A stretch of DNA of 64,000 nt from assembly GCF_002355655.1 (NCBI RefSeq), contig NZ_AP017569.1, positions 682,001 through 746,000 on the forward strand, written 5' to 3'. Made by a program: the position numbers and the translations under genes. This DNA is from Halorubrum trapanicum (GTDB taxonomy: Archaea > Halobacteriota > Halobacteria > Halobacteriales > Haloferacaceae). Shown here one piece after another: positions 1 through 8,395 of the stretch (positions within the stretch are counted from its first letter, which is position 1; the number at the start of each line of letters is the position of its first letter). A model generated the notes under the pieces. It did not search any database. It was not told where the DNA came from and was given only the letters and a program-made list of their open reading frames with translations.

Positions 1-94
1 AATATTCTGTACTAAATTTGTGGGCGAGTCAACGACTTATCGCCCCTCGAATCAGTTGCCACCGCGAAAAGCCGCTCCGAATCCGCCTCGCCCG

Positions 95-1282
95 CTACTC
101 GTTCCGCGGGCTGCTCGGGTGGTAGTCGGTGTCGTACTCGCCCGGGTTCCCGTCCACGCGGTCGGGGTTGATCCGGCCGGCGAGCAGCATGAAGTCGAGG
201 ACCGTACAGTAGAGCATCGCCTCGACGACGGGCACGGCCCGCGGCGGGAGGACCGGGTCGTGGCGGCCGACGACCTGGATCTCCTTCTCCTCGCCGGTCT
301 CCCAGTCGGCCGAGCGCTGCTTCTTCGGGATCGACGTGGGCGCGTGCCACGTCGCCTCGCCGTAGATGGGCTCGCCCGTGGTGATCCCGCCCTGGAGCCC
401 CCCGTGGTCGTTCCCCTCCGGGACCGGGTCGCCCTCGTCGCTCTCGACGTGGTCGAACGACTCGCCGTCGTCGAACGTCCAGTCCTCGTTGCGCTCGCTT
501 CCCGTCACGTCGACGGCCTCCTTCCCGAGACCGAACTCGACGCCGGTCGTCGCCGGGATGGCGAACAATGCCTGGCCGAGCCGGCTCGGGAACCCGTCGA
601 AGCGCGGCGCGCCGAGCCCGCGCGGGACGCCGCGACACTCGAAGTAGATGGAGCCCCCGATGGAGTCGCCCTTCTCTTGGTACTCCTCGATCAGCTCCTG
701 CATCTCCGCGGCCGCCTCGGGGTCGGCGCAGCGCACGTCGTTCTCCTCGCTGTTCGCGAGGAGCTGCTCGAAGCTCACCGCGTCGGCTTCGACGTCGCCG
801 ATGCGGTTGACGTGGGCTTTAATCTCCACGTCGTGATCGGAGGCGTCGAGGACCTGCTCGGCGACCGCGCCCGCCGCGACCCAGTTGACGGTCTCGCGCG
901 CGGAGGAGCGCCCGCCGCCGCCCCAGTTGCGCGTGCCGAACTTCGCGGAGTAGGTGTAGTCGCCGTGCGAGGGGCGCGGCGCCGTGACGTACGGCTCGTA
1001 CTTCCCCGAGCGCGCGTCCTTGTTCTGGATCACCATGCCGATCGGCGTCCCGGTCGTGTAGCCGTCCTGAACGCCGGAGTTGACGACGACCTCGTCCGGC
1101 TCGCCCCGTGAGGTGGTGATCATCGACTGGCCCGGCTTGCGCCGGTCGAGCTGCGCCTGGATGGCCTCCTCGTCGAGCTCGACGCCCGCGGGCACGCCGG
1201 AGACGGTGACGCCCATCGCGTCGCCGTGGCTCTCGCCGTAGGTCGTCAGCTGGAAGAGTCGGCCGAACCGGTTCCCGTTCAT
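95..1282 (-). CDS. aroC: Chorismate synthase
   Basis: This is a 395-residue chorismate synthase, which converts EPSP to chorismate as the last step of the shikimate pathway using reduced FMN. The N-terminus has GRLFQLTTYGESHG, whose His19 matches the family's catalytic histidine, followed by RRKPGQS and GRSSARET blocks that line the FMN/EPSP site. I chose the ATG at 1282 because family members begin a few residues before GRLF; the reading frame stays open upstream, but that part does not look like the family. The length is normal for the family. The gene stands alone here, with no other aro gene visible. Confidence is high from the motifs. Confidence 0.97.
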   Translation of the reverse strand: MNGNRFGRLFQLTTYGESHGDAMGVTVSGVPAGVELDEEAIQAQLDRRKPGQSMITTSRGEPDEVVVNSGVQDGYTTGTPIGMVIQNKDARSGKYEPYVTAPRPSHGDYTYSAKFGTRNWGGGGRSSARETVNWVAAGAVAEQVLDASDHDVEIKAHVNRIGDVEADAVSFEQLLANSEENDVRCADPEAAAEMQELIEEYQEKGDSIGGSIYFECRGVPRGLGAPRFDGFPSRLGQALFAIPATTGVEFGLGKEAVDVTGSERNEDWTFDDGESFDHVESDEGDPVPEGNDHGGLQGGITTGEPIYGEATWHAPTSIPKKQRSADWETGEEKEIQVVGRHDPVLPPRAVPVVEAMLYCTVLDFMLLAGRINPDRVDGNPGEYDTDYHPSSPRNE

Positions 1283-1436
1283 ACCCTCACGTGTGGCCGG
1301 GGGCATATATGGGTTGCAATCCGCGCAACGGGGCGGTCGGGGACGGTCGGCGGTCGAGGCGGTGTCGGACGACCGCAGATCGGCGAGCCGCCGCGCGACC
1401 GATGGGAGTATGTAACGGGACCCCGTTGATGGGGGC

Positions 1437-1658
1437 GTGCGCGACCGTCTCACCTCTGACCTCGGCGTGTACGCCCTCTCGGGACTGTTCTCGCTGGTCG
1501 TCTTCGTCCTCGCCCTCGGGATCCTCTCGCGGACGCTCCCCGACGGGCTCGCGAGCCGACAGCTCGGGGGGCTGATCGTCGGCTACCTCTTGTTCGTCGG
1601 GGTGTACACGACCGCTTGGTTCATCTACACCGGGATCGACAGCCGCGAGGAGATCTGA
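1437..1658 (+). CDS. Small two-helix membrane protein
   Basis: A 73-residue protein starts at GTG 1437. Two hydrophobic segments (about residues 9-31 and 43-66) are separated by a short polar turn (RTLPDGLASRQ), and the C-terminus is charged (DSREEI). It lies divergent from aroC, with about 150 bases between the two genes. I do not recognise a named family. Codon use and composition match the neighbours, so it looks like a genuine small haloarchaeal membrane protein. The function is unknown. Confidence 0.6.
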   Translation: MRDRLTSDLGVYALSGLFSLVVFVLALGILSRTLPDGLASRQLGGLIVGYLLFVGVYTTAWFIYTGIDSREEI

Positions 1659-1712
1659 CTGGCGGGTCGCGGCCGCGAACGGGGGTGGATCCTGATAGAG
1701 TTACGAGCGCAT

Positions 1713-1734
1713 ACCCCCGTCTTTAGGCGGGGGT
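1713..1734 (+). repeat. Left-end subterminal hairpin of the IS200/IS605 element
   Basis: ACCCCCG and CGGGGGT form a 7-bp stem around the loop TCTTTAGG. This is the expected kind of site for TnpA recognition. The loop differs by one base from the loop of the right-end hairpin. Confidence 0.75.
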
Positions 1735-1837
1735 CGAGCGGACAATAGCGTACACCTCCACCGACGACGCTACGGCTGGATTTCCCATCGATTCACCACC
1801 AGTATTAAGATACCCTGATACATAGTGTACAACGCAA

Positions 1838-2227
1838 ATGAAGACCACACGGCACGCGACCTACAACCTCAACTACCACATAGTGTGGTTGCCGAAGTAC
1901 CGCAACTCGGTACTCAAAGGCGAGGTCGCTGACCGTGTGCGAACCATCCTCCACGAAATTGCCGACGACAAGGGCCTCGAAATTCTCGATCTCACCGTCC
2001 AGCCCGACCACGTTCACCTGTTCGTCAGTAGTCCGCCCAAGAACGAACCGGCGCTCCTCGCCAACTGGTTCAAGGGGATCTCCTCACGCAAGTACAACCA
2101 CCGCTACGCCGACCACGACGGCGAGAAAATCGGCTGGGCGCGAGGATATTACGCAGGAACCGCCGGACACGTTTCCAGCGAGACTGTCGAGAACTACATC
2201 CAGCAACACACGGAGGGTGATTCGTGA
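1838..2227 (+). CDS. tnpA: IS200/IS605 family Y1 transposase TnpA
   Basis: A 129-residue HUH single-strand transposase. The metal-binding motif HVH lies at His58-x-His60 (context PDHVHLFV), and the likely nucleophilic tyrosine is Tyr120 in ENYIQQH near the C-terminus. The N-terminal YHIVWLPKYR is typical of the family. The length is close to the usual 130-150 residues. The stop codon overlaps the GTG start of tnpB (bases 2224-2227), so the two are probably translated together. All catalytic residues are present, which implies an intact enzyme. Confidence 0.95.
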   Translation: MKTTRHATYNLNYHIVWLPKYRNSVLKGEVADRVRTILHEIADDKGLEILDLTVQPDHVHLFVSSPPKNEPALLANWFKGISSRKYNHRYADHDGEKIGWARGYYAGTAGHVSSETVENYIQQHTEGDS

Positions 2228-3462
2228 CCGAACTCACAAAGACGCTGGAACTCAAACTGGTAGAGCCGAACGCTCACAAGCGGCGGAAACTCCGAGAGAC
2301 GCGAGAGGCGTACCAGCACGCCCTCCAAGACGCCTTCAACCAGAACTGTACCACACAGACTGAGGCGAACGACGTGGTGGTCACCTACAATCTGAGCGGG
2401 TACGCGAAGAACGCACTCAAACAGTACGTCCCGCAACTCACGACGACCTACAACGCGGGCGAGCTACACGACGACCACCCTGTGCGCTTCACGAACGAGG
2501 GGCTACGACTCGACCACAAGCCCGAGAACGCGATCGAGTGGTACGTCAAAATCCCGCACCACGAGGACTACCACCTCTGGCTGCCAGCACAGCCGAATCC
2601 CGAACAACGAGACTGGCTCGAAGCGGTGAACGCTGGTGACGCGACGATGGGTGAGAGCCGGCTGTTCGAGCGAGATGGGACGTGGTTTATCCACGTTACT
2701 GCCACTCGCAACGTGGAGGAACGCTCCGGGGCGTCTGCCGAGAAACGGACACCTATCGGAGTGGACATCGGGGAAGCGTCACTCGTCACGGTGTGTCACC
2801 GCGACGATCACGGGTCCCCGACCGCGCCCAAACTGTGGGCCGACGAGGGTAAGACCGTTCGTCAGCTCCGCAAAACCTACTTCACCGCCAAGCGCCGACT
2901 CCAGACGCGCGGAAGCGAGCGTATCGCAGAGTCCTTTGGCGACGACCTGTGGAACCGGATCGAAAATGTGTTCCACCATGTCACCCGCGAAGTCGTGGAG
3001 TACGCCGAGTCCATCAAGAACCCCGTGCTCGTTCTAGAAGACTTGACCTACATTCGGGAATCGATGGACTACGGCGAGTATATGAATCGGCGTCTCCACG
3101 GATGGGGATTCGCCAAACTCCATGCGCAGATACGCTACAAGGCCGTCGAGAAGGGTATCCCCGTTGAGACGGTACACCCGCGCAACACCTCGAAGGAGTG
3201 CCACGCGTGCGGTGAGGTAGGCTACCGCCCGCGTCAGGCGACGTTCACGTGTACGAACGACGCTTGCTGGGTGGGTGAGTATCAAGCGGACGTGAACGGA
3301 GCGATAAATATCGCAGACCGCTACCTCAGCGGAGAGAGCCATTCAAGAGAACACACGGATGGCGATGACTCGGCTGAGGATGGGGGGCGTTTGACCGCCC
3401 CACAAGACAGCCACGCCGATGCTGAGACCCAGCAAGGGACGCGTGGAACGAATGCGTCTTGA
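2224..3462 (+). CDS. tnpB: RNA-guided nuclease TnpB (IS605 OrfB family)
   Basis: A 412-residue TnpB starts at a GTG that overlaps the tnpA stop. TnpB proteins are RNA-guided DNA endonucleases related to Cas12 that help maintain their transposon. The RuvC triad is complete: Asp181 (GVDIG), Glu272 (LEDL) and Asp356 (ADVNGAINI). A zinc finger between the last two has Cys326, Cys329, Cys343 and Cys348, and the wider spacing of the second pair (CTNDAC) is slightly unusual. The protein ends in a polar tail. The guide RNA is expected to overlap the 3' end of the gene and the right end of the element. Confidence 0.95.
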   Translation: MTELTKTLELKLVEPNAHKRRKLRETREAYQHALQDAFNQNCTTQTEANDVVVTYNLSGYAKNALKQYVPQLTTTYNAGELHDDHPVRFTNEGLRLDHKPENAIEWYVKIPHHEDYHLWLPAQPNPEQRDWLEAVNAGDATMGESRLFERDGTWFIHVTATRNVEERSGASAEKRTPIGVDIGEASLVTVCHRDDHGSPTAPKLWADEGKTVRQLRKTYFTAKRRLQTRGSERIAESFGDDLWNRIENVFHHVTREVVEYAESIKNPVLVLEDLTYIRESMDYGEYMNRRLHGWGFAKLHAQIRYKAVEKGIPVETVHPRNTSKECHACGEVGYRPRQATFTCTNDACWVGEYQADVNGAINIADRYLSGESHSREHTDGDDSAEDGGRLTAPQDSHADAETQQGTRGTNAS

Positions 3463-3536
3463 AACCGCAGGGCCGCTCTCGGCCTGAAATCCCGTGGTGG
3501 GATTCCCGCGTCTTCAGGCGCGGGAGGAGGTCAATC
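3463..3536 (+). ncRNA. Candidate omega RNA / right end of the IS element
   Basis: Immediately after the tnpB stop there are two adjacent hairpins. One is ATCCC/GGGAT at 3489-3503 with loop GTGGT. The other is TCCCGCG/CGCGGGA at 3504-3525 with loop TCTTCAGG. A short GGAGGTCAAT follows to the presumed element boundary. This is where TnpB omega RNA scaffolds lie, so the sequence just past about 3536 would serve as guide. The 5' end of the RNA probably lies inside tnpB. Position and structure are seen; the function is inferred. Confidence 0.55.
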
Positions 3537-3586
3537 TCGGACCCGCCTGCCGAACCGTTTTCACGCCGCCCCGCGACGGAGCGCGT

Positions 3587-4363
3587 ATGAGTCGAGACAC
3601 CATTTCCTTCGACGTCGACGACCGCGGGGTCGCGACGATCACCGTCGACCGACCGGAACAGCTCAACGCGCTCACCGTCGAGACGCTCGAAGCGATCGAG
3701 GGCGCGCTCGACGAGGCCGCCGACCGCGACGCGCGCGTCCTCGTGATCGCCGGGGCGGGCGACGACGCGTTCGTCGCGGGCGCGGACATCTCCTACATGG
3801 TCGACATGTCGACCCCCGAGGCGCAGGCGTACGCCGAACTCGGCCACCGCGTCGCCGACGCGATCGAGACGTTTCCGGCGCCGACGGTCGCCGCGGTCGA
3901 CGGCTACGCCTTCGGCGGCGGCTGCGAGCTCGCGCTCGCCTGCGACCTCCGGGTCGCCGCCGAGAGCGCGGTGCTCGGACAGACGGAGATCGACTTGGGG
4001 ATCATCCCGGGCTGGGGCGGCACCCAGCGGCTCCCGGCACTGGTCGGTGACGAGGTCGCCCGCCGCCTGATCTTCCTCGGCGAGCGCATCGACGCGGCCG
4101 AGGCGGCCGAGGTCGGGTTCGTCGGCGAGGTCGTCGCCGACGCCGAGTTCGACGACCGGATCGACGAGCTGGCGGGCGAGCTGGCCGCGAAGCCCGCGAC
4201 CGCGCTGCGCGCCGCGAAGGAGGCGCTCAACGCGGCCGGCGAGGGCTCGGCGTCGACCGGGCTGGCCCTCGAACGCCGGGCGTGGGCCGGCCTGTTCGGC
4301 ACGCACGACCAGCGCGAGGGGATGGCGGCGTTCTTAGAGAAGCGCGAGCCGGAGTTCGAGTAG
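3587..4363 (+). CDS. Enoyl-CoA hydratase/isomerase (crotonase) family protein
   Basis: A 258-residue crotonase-fold enzyme. Both catalytic acids of true enoyl-CoA hydratases are in place: Glu114 (GGGCELALA) and Glu134 ([12 protein letters not shown]). The oxyanion-hole segments are AFVAGADIS (about 61-69) and FGGG (109-112). It probably hydrates 2-enoyl-CoA thioesters in beta-oxidation or a related CoA pathway. I start it at ATG 3587, because the in-frame sequence further upstream belongs to the end of the IS element. No other fatty-acid gene is adjacent, so the substrate cannot be assigned. Confidence 0.92.
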   Translation: MSRDTISFDVDDRGVATITVDRPEQLNALTVETLEAIEGALDEAADRDARVLVIAGAGDDAFVAGADISYMVDMSTPEAQAYAELGHRVADAIETFPAPTVAAVDGYAFGGGCELALACDLRVAAESAVLGQTEIDLGIIPGWGGTQRLPALVGDEVARRLIFLGERIDAAEAAEVGFVGEVVADAEFDDRIDELAGELAAKPATALRAAKEALNAAGEGSASTGLALERRAWAGLFGTHDQREGMAAFLEKREPEFE

Positions 4364-4387
4364 GACGAGGCTCGAACCGCAGTGGTT

Positions 4388-4649
4388 GGCGCGCGCCTCC
4401 GAGCGGCCGCCGAAGGCGGCTGCGAGGAGCACGCGCGAGGGAGTCGCGAACGCCCGCAGGGCGTGAGCGACGAGGCTGGGGAGGCGTGAGGTGCGGAGCG
4501 GTGCTGTGCTGGGCGGGACTCAAAGGGGCAGTCGCGAGGACGAAGACGCGCGACGCAAGCACTGGAACGAGGGAGCGCCAGCGACCGAGTGAAGCGCACA
4601 GCGAGCGCATCGAGTCCTCGCGACTGGGGCTTTGGCGGTGTTGGCTGGA
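4388..4649 (+). ncRNA. Dispersed structured element, copy A (candidate ncRNA)
   Basis: This fills most of the gap between the crotonase and phosphoribosyltransferase genes. Arm 1 is GGGACTCAAAGGGGCAG at 4515-4531 and arm 2 is CTGGGGCTTTGG at 4624-4635. Just inside the arms, TCGCGAGGA (4532-4540) pairs perfectly with TCCTCGCGA (4615-4623). Upstream are a hairpin-forming GAGCGGCCGCC segment and the shared block GACGAGGCTGGGGAGGCGTG. Inside the loop is the shared GAGGGAGCG...CAGCGACCGAG. I see no credible protein gene here. This copy lacks the upstream TTTAAA seen in copies C, D and E. Confidence 0.6.
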
Positions 4650-4749
4650 GCGTCATCGCTCGTCGCGTGCCGTGTCCTGTACCGTGCGATCGAGGTCCAC
4701 GGAATCGGGGGATCGCCACGCTTTATTAATCCGCCCGAGTACCGGCGAC

Positions 4750-5319
4750 ATGGACCAGTTGCGGCAGTCGCTCCTCGACGCGCCGATCATCGAGAAAGGC
4801 GAGTACCAGTACTTCGTCCACCCGATCAGCGACGGCGTCCCCATGCTCGAACCGGAGCTGCTCCGGGAGATCGTCATCCGGATCATCCGGAAGGCCGAGC
4901 TGGAGAACGTCGACAAGATCGTCACCCCCGCGGCGATGGGGATCCACATCTCCACCGCGCTCTCGCTGATGACCGACATCCCCCTCGTCGTCATCCGCAA
5001 GCGCCAGTACGGCCTCGACGGCGAGGTGCCGCTGTTCCAGGAGACCGGCTACTCCGAGTCGGAAATGTACATCAACGACGTCGAGGAGGGCGACCGCGTG
5101 CTCGTGCTCGACGACGTGCTCTCGACGGGCGGCACGATGAAGGCCATCCTCGACGCGCTCACCGACGAGGTCGGCGCGGACGTCGTCGACGTCGTCGCCG
5201 TGATCAAGAAGGCGGGCGACAACGAACTGGACGGCACCGACTACAACGTGAAGACGCTGATCAACGTCACCGTCGAGGACGGCGAGGTCGTCGTCGTGGA
5301 CGCGCAGGGCGACGAATAA
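4750..5319 (+). CDS. hpt: Hypoxanthine/guanine phosphoribosyltransferase family protein
   Basis: A 189-residue purine phosphoribosyltransferase of the archaeal HGPRTase-like type. It salvages hypoxanthine or guanine with PRPP to give IMP or GMP in the cytoplasm. The PRPP-binding loop [13 protein letters not shown] is at about 117-129, with the usual two acidic residues followed by TGGT. The N-terminus begins [14 protein letters not shown], and family members start at the same point. A TATA-like TTTATTAA at about 4722 gives a short leader. Assignment between adenine and hypoxanthine/guanine as substrate rests on overall resemblance, not on a diagnostic residue. Confidence 0.88.
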   Translation: MDQLRQSLLDAPIIEKGEYQYFVHPISDGVPMLEPELLREIVIRIIRKAELENVDKIVTPAAMGIHISTALSLMTDIPLVVIRKRQYGLDGEVPLFQETGYSESEMYINDVEEGDRVLVLDDVLSTGGTMKAILDALTDEVGADVVDVVAVIKKAGDNELDGTDYNVKTLINVTVEDGEVVVVDAQGDE

Positions 5320-5394
5320 GTCGTTCGGAGCAGCGCCGCGGTAAAACCCGCGAAACCTTCGGGTATCCGCTTATAAATACTCGACTACGTAGAG

Positions 5395-5797
5395 GCGGCG
5401 AACACCTTCAAAGCCCCAGCCGCTTGCTTATAAATGGCTGACTGCGGATCAACGGCGAACACCTTCAAAGCCCCAGCCGTGAGGGCGACGCACGCTCGCT
5501 GTCGCCCGAAAATCTCCGATTTTCGGGATGACGAGACGCCTCCGGCGTCTCGAACCACGCGCTTCAGTCGCTCACTCCGTTCGCTCCTTCCAGTGCTTGC
5601 GTCGCCTGCGCCGCCCTCACGGCTGCCCCTTTGAGTCCCGCCCCGCACAGCGACCGCACCTCTCACCTCCCCAGCCTCGTCGGCCGCCCTCCGCTTCGCT
5701 CCGGGCGCCCGACTCCCTCGCGCGGTGCCGTTCGCGGCCGCCGAGGGCGGCCGCTCACGGGCACGCGCCGACCGCACCGCAGTGTTTGTTTATAAGC
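5395..5797 (-). ncRNA. Dispersed structured element, copy B (candidate ncRNA, two tails)
   Basis: On the minus strand, arm 1 is at 5639-5623 (GGGACTCAAAGGGGCAG) and arm 2 at 5476-5465 (CTGGGGCTTTGA). The enclosed stem is CCGTGAGGGCG (5622-5612) with CGCCCTCACGG (5487-5477), 11 perfect pairs and different from the copy A stem. An inner hairpin at about 5508-5530 contains CCCGAAAATC/GATTTTCGGG. After arm 2 the tail AAGGTGTTCGCC...TTATAAGC occurs twice in tandem. A TTATAAAC lies at the 5' side near 5793. This element occupies the 548-base gap between hpt and the DJ-1-like gene. Confidence 0.62.
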
Positions 5798-5867
5798 CTC
5801 GCGCCGTCCCTCGTCGCTGCCGGGCGCGGGCGCCTTTTATGTCGAGGTCACGAAGGGTGGGGTACAC

Positions 5868-6545
5868 ATGACTGAAGCGCTGTTCGTCGTGAGCGAGGAG
5901 GGGTACTGGGCCGAGGAGTGTATCGAGCCGCTGACGACGCTGGAGGCGGAGGGCGTCGACGTGACCGTCGCGACCCCGTCCGGGTCGCCGCCGGTCGTCG
6001 ACGAGCGCTCGCTCGACCCCGAGGCCGCCGGGGGCGAGGAGCGAGTCGCGGAGCTCCGCGAGGTCGACGAGGAGCACCCCGAGCTCAACGACCCGGAGCC
6101 GATCGCGACGGTCGACGCCGCCGACTACGACGCGGTCGTCTTCCCCGGCGGCCACGGCACCGTCTGGGACGTGAACCAGGACCGTCACGCCCGTCAGCTG
6201 CTGCTCGACGCGGTCGCGGGCGAGGCGGGCGTGGCACTGGTCGTCTGCCACGCGGTCGGGATCCTCGCGTTCACGAACGAGGCCGACGGGACGCCGCTCG
6301 TCGAGGGGCGCGCAATCACCGGGTTCCCCAACGAGTGGGAGGCCGACATCGTCGACGAGGACGACGTGATGCCCGACGGCCGGAAGCTCCCGTACTGGGT
6401 CGAAGACGAGGTCGCCCTCGCGGGCGCCGACTTCGACGCCGAGCTCGACGCCGACGAGAGCGTCACGGTCGACGGCGACCTGATCACCGCCCGCGGCCCG
6501 GGCTCCTCGTCGGCGGCGGCCGCGACGCTGCTCGACGAGCTGTAG
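5868..6545 (+). CDS. DJ-1/PfpI family protein (class I glutamine amidotransferase-like)
   Basis: A 225-residue protein of the DJ-1/PfpI superfamily, closest in layout to Hsp31-like members. The nucleophile elbow VVCHAVG places Cys127 next to His128. The FPGGHG loop at 92-97 is the usual oxyanion region, and the N-terminal VVSEEGYWAEE carries the acidic residue that tunes the cysteine. Likely roles are glyoxalase/deglycase or chaperone-type protection, which the sequence cannot separate. It stands alone after repeat copy B, whose last TTATAA is about 75 bases upstream. The start fits the family. Confidence 0.88.
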   Translation: MTEALFVVSEEGYWAEECIEPLTTLEAEGVDVTVATPSGSPPVVDERSLDPEAAGGEERVAELREVDEEHPELNDPEPIATVDAADYDAVVFPGGHGTVWDVNQDRHARQLLLDAVAGEAGVALVVCHAVGILAFTNEADGTPLVEGRAITGFPNEWEADIVDEDDVMPDGRKLPYWVEDEVALAGADFDAELDADESVTVDGDLITARGPGSSSAAAATLLDEL

Positions 6546-6581
6546 GCGCGCCGCTCTGCGGTCGCGGCCCGCCCTCTCCCG

Positions 6582-6893
6582 CTATCGGATCACGAACGCC
6601 GGCTCCTCGATCCGCTCGCTCTTACACTCGGGACACCGCGACGGGTCGTTGACCGGGTCGTCGAAGCCGTCGAACCCGCACTCCCGGCAGGTCGGCGGCG
6701 CGACGAGGAACTCCTCGCCTTCGCTCCCGCTCCCGTCGCCGCTCGGTCGGTCGCCGTCCGCCACCGACCGCGAGACGTGTTCGAGGTGTTCGTACACGAC
6801 GGGCGTCGGCAGCGACAGCGTCTCGGCGAGGTCGCTCGCGGTCCGGGGGGCCTCGCGGAGGGCGTCGGCGATCCGCTGGCGCGTCGTCTCCAT
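6582..6893 (-). CDS. HTH / zinc-ribbon transcriptional regulator
   Basis: A 103-residue predicted regulator joins an N-terminal winged helix (about 1-45, with the recognition segment TPVVYEHLEHV) to a C-terminal zinc ribbon. The zinc ligands are Cys69, Cys72, Cys87 and Cys90, in CRECG and CPEC. The middle (47-62) is a low-complexity Gly/Ser/Asp linker. This matches the archaeal family of small HTH domains fused to a zinc ribbon. I use the ATG at 6893, because upstream in-frame sequence lacks the family pattern. The target genes are unknown. Confidence 0.85.
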   Translation of the reverse strand: METTRQRIADALREAPRTASDLAETLSLPTPVVYEHLEHVSRSVADGDRPSGDGSGSEGEEFLVAPPTCRECGFDGFDDPVNDPSRCPECKSERIEEPAFVIR

Positions 6894-7040
6894 GCGGACC
6901 CCTCGCGGCGCGGCGAGTATAACCGTCGGGGATCGCGGCGCGGGCGCTCGGGGTCGGCGACGCACGACGCCGGCCGTGCGAGCGGGCGGGACGACGACGC
7001 GGGCACAAGAGGTATGTCACCGGGGTGAGACGGGAGGGGT

Positions 7041-8015
7041 ATGAAAGCCGTCGTACTCGCGGGTGGCTACGCGACCAGACTCTGGCCGATCACCGAACAC
7101 CGACCGAAGATGTTCCTGCCGGTCGGCGACAACACCGTCATCGACGAGATATTCGAGGACTTGGAGGCCGACGACCGGGTCGACGAGGTGTTCGTCTCGA
7201 CGAACGAGCGCTTCGCCGACACGTTCGCGGAGTACCTAGACGACAGCCCCTTCGAAAAGCCGACGCTCTCGGTGGAGGAGACCGTCGAGGAGGACGAGAA
7301 GTTCGGCGTCGTGGGAGCGCTCGAACAGCTCGTCGACCGCGAGGGCGTCGACGACGACCTGATCGTCGTCGCCGGCGACAACATGATCAGCTTCGATCTC
7401 GGCGACTTCGCCGACTTCTTCCACGAGAAGGGGACGCCGACGCTGGCCGCCTACGACGTCGGCGACCGCGAGCGCGCGAAGTCGTACGGGCTCGTCCAGC
7501 TCGACGGCGACGAGGTGGTCGACTTTCAGGAGAAGCCCGAGGACCCGCAGTCGACGCTCGTCTCCATCGCCTGCTACGCGTTCCCAGCGGAGACGCTCCC
7601 GAAGCTCACGACGTACCTCGACGACGACAACAACCCGGACGAGCCGGGCTGGTTCCTCCAGTGGCTCCAGCAGCGCGGGCCGGTCCACGCGTACACCTTC
7701 GACGGCGCGTGGTTCGACATCGGCACCGCCGACAGCTACCTCGACGCCGTCGAGTACGCCCTCGACGGCGGGGCGCTCGTCGCCGACGACGCGACCGTCG
7801 AGGGGAGCGACCTCGGCGACGTGGTCCACGTCATGTCGGGCGCGACGGTCACGGACTCGACGCTCGACCGCGCCGTCGTCTTCGAGGACGCGACGATCAC
7901 CGACTCCGAGGTCCGCAACTCCGTGATAGACACGGGCGCCACCCTGGAGGGGGTCGACCTCTCCGGCGCGCTGATCGGCTCGCACACCTCGATCACCGAG
8001 GGCGACGACTTCTAA
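7041..8015 (+). CDS. Sugar-nucleotidyltransferase (NDP-sugar pyrophosphorylase)
   Basis: A 324-residue enzyme that joins a sugar 1-phosphate to an NTP. The N-terminal signature AVVLAGGYATRLWP (residues 3-16) is followed by PKMFLPVGD and VVAGDNM. DGAWFDIGTADSY marks the end of the catalytic domain near 225-240. The last 75 residues contain hexapeptide-type repeats (ATVTDSTLDRAVVFEDATITDSEV), as in glucose-1-phosphate thymidylyl/uridylyltransferases with a beta-helix tail. The likely product feeds glycan or S-layer glycoprotein synthesis (inference). No other glycosylation genes are adjacent, so the base and sugar cannot be fixed. Confidence 0.9.
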   Translation: MKAVVLAGGYATRLWPITEHRPKMFLPVGDNTVIDEIFEDLEADDRVDEVFVSTNERFADTFAEYLDDSPFEKPTLSVEETVEEDEKFGVVGALEQLVDREGVDDDLIVVAGDNMISFDLGDFADFFHEKGTPTLAAYDVGDRERAKSYGLVQLDGDEVVDFQEKPEDPQSTLVSIACYAFPAETLPKLTTYLDDDNNPDEPGWFLQWLQQRGPVHAYTFDGAWFDIGTADSYLDAVEYALDGGALVADDATVEGSDLGDVVHVMSGATVTDSTLDRAVVFEDATITDSEVRNSVIDTGATLEGVDLSGALIGSHTSITEGDDF

Positions 8016-8107
8016 GCGGGCTCTGCGGTCGGCCGTCCGCTCCGACGAATCCGGCTCCGACCGACCCCGTCAGTCTGTACCGGGCCCGTCAGTCCGTGCC
8101 GGACCCG

Positions 8108-8311
8108 TCAGTCGGTCCCGGCCTGCCCGTGCGTGTGGTGGTAGCAGTCGAAGGCGGGGTCGCCGTCGTCGGTCGCGGGGTAGAAACACACCCGTCGGTA
8201 GCGCTCGTTGTCGAGCAGGTTCGCCACGAAGCCGTCGGCGTGTCGCGAGACGGAGTCGTACGGGGCGCCGCAGGCGGGGCAGTTCGCCGGCGGGTCGTCG
8301 GGGACGTACAT
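8108..8311 (-). CDS. Small zinc-ribbon-like protein
   Basis: A 67-residue protein with CPAC (Cys11, Cys14) near the N-terminus and later Cys42 and Cys56 plus a His-rich end (DCYHHTHGQ) that could complete a metal site. I do not recognise a named family or function. It lies between the nucleotidyltransferase and the RCK-DHH gene. Codon use is like that of the neighbours and the cysteine spacing argues that it is real. Confidence 0.6.
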   Translation of the reverse strand: MYVPDDPPANCPACGAPYDSVSRHADGFVANLLDNERYRRVCFYPATDDGDPAFDCYHHTHGQAGTD

Positions 8312-8395
8312 GCGGTGCGGTCGTCAGCGCTACGGCCGCGAACGGGAAAACGACCGCGTCGAACGGGGATCCTTGGAGGCCGGCGGTCGAGCGGC

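Larger units (their letters stand above)
1701..3536 (+). mobile_element. IS200/IS605-type insertion sequence (tnpA + tnpB)
   Basis: The element carries a Y1 transposase gene and an overlapping tnpB. It is bounded by subterminal hairpins rather than terminal inverted repeats, as is usual for this single-strand transposing family. The left hairpin is at 1713-1734 and the right one at 3504-3525. Both have nearly the same loop (TCTTTAGG and TCTTCAGG). A TTAC at 1701-1704 is a possible left target/cleavage tetranucleotide. The exact right cut, near 3536, is a guess. Both genes look intact, so the copy may be active. Confidence 0.85.

Noticed and set aside
20-1111. Long open frame on the plus strand opposite aroC
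   Set aside because: It is a shadow of aroC caused by high GC. It is Arg/Val-rich without any domain, and aroC is unmistakable on the other strand.
1264-1275. CGAACCGGTTCC at the start of aroC as another regulator site
   Set aside because: It lies inside the coding sequence (codons for NRFGR near the start of aroC), not in a promoter, and aroC has no link to N2O respiration. It shows that the motif can occur by chance, so position matters.
5395-5797. Frames inside the dispersed element copies (for example minus strand 5385-5777, plus strand 15514-15837)
   Set aside because: Frames are not shared between copies, while the arms and stems are. Conservation follows structure rather than codons.
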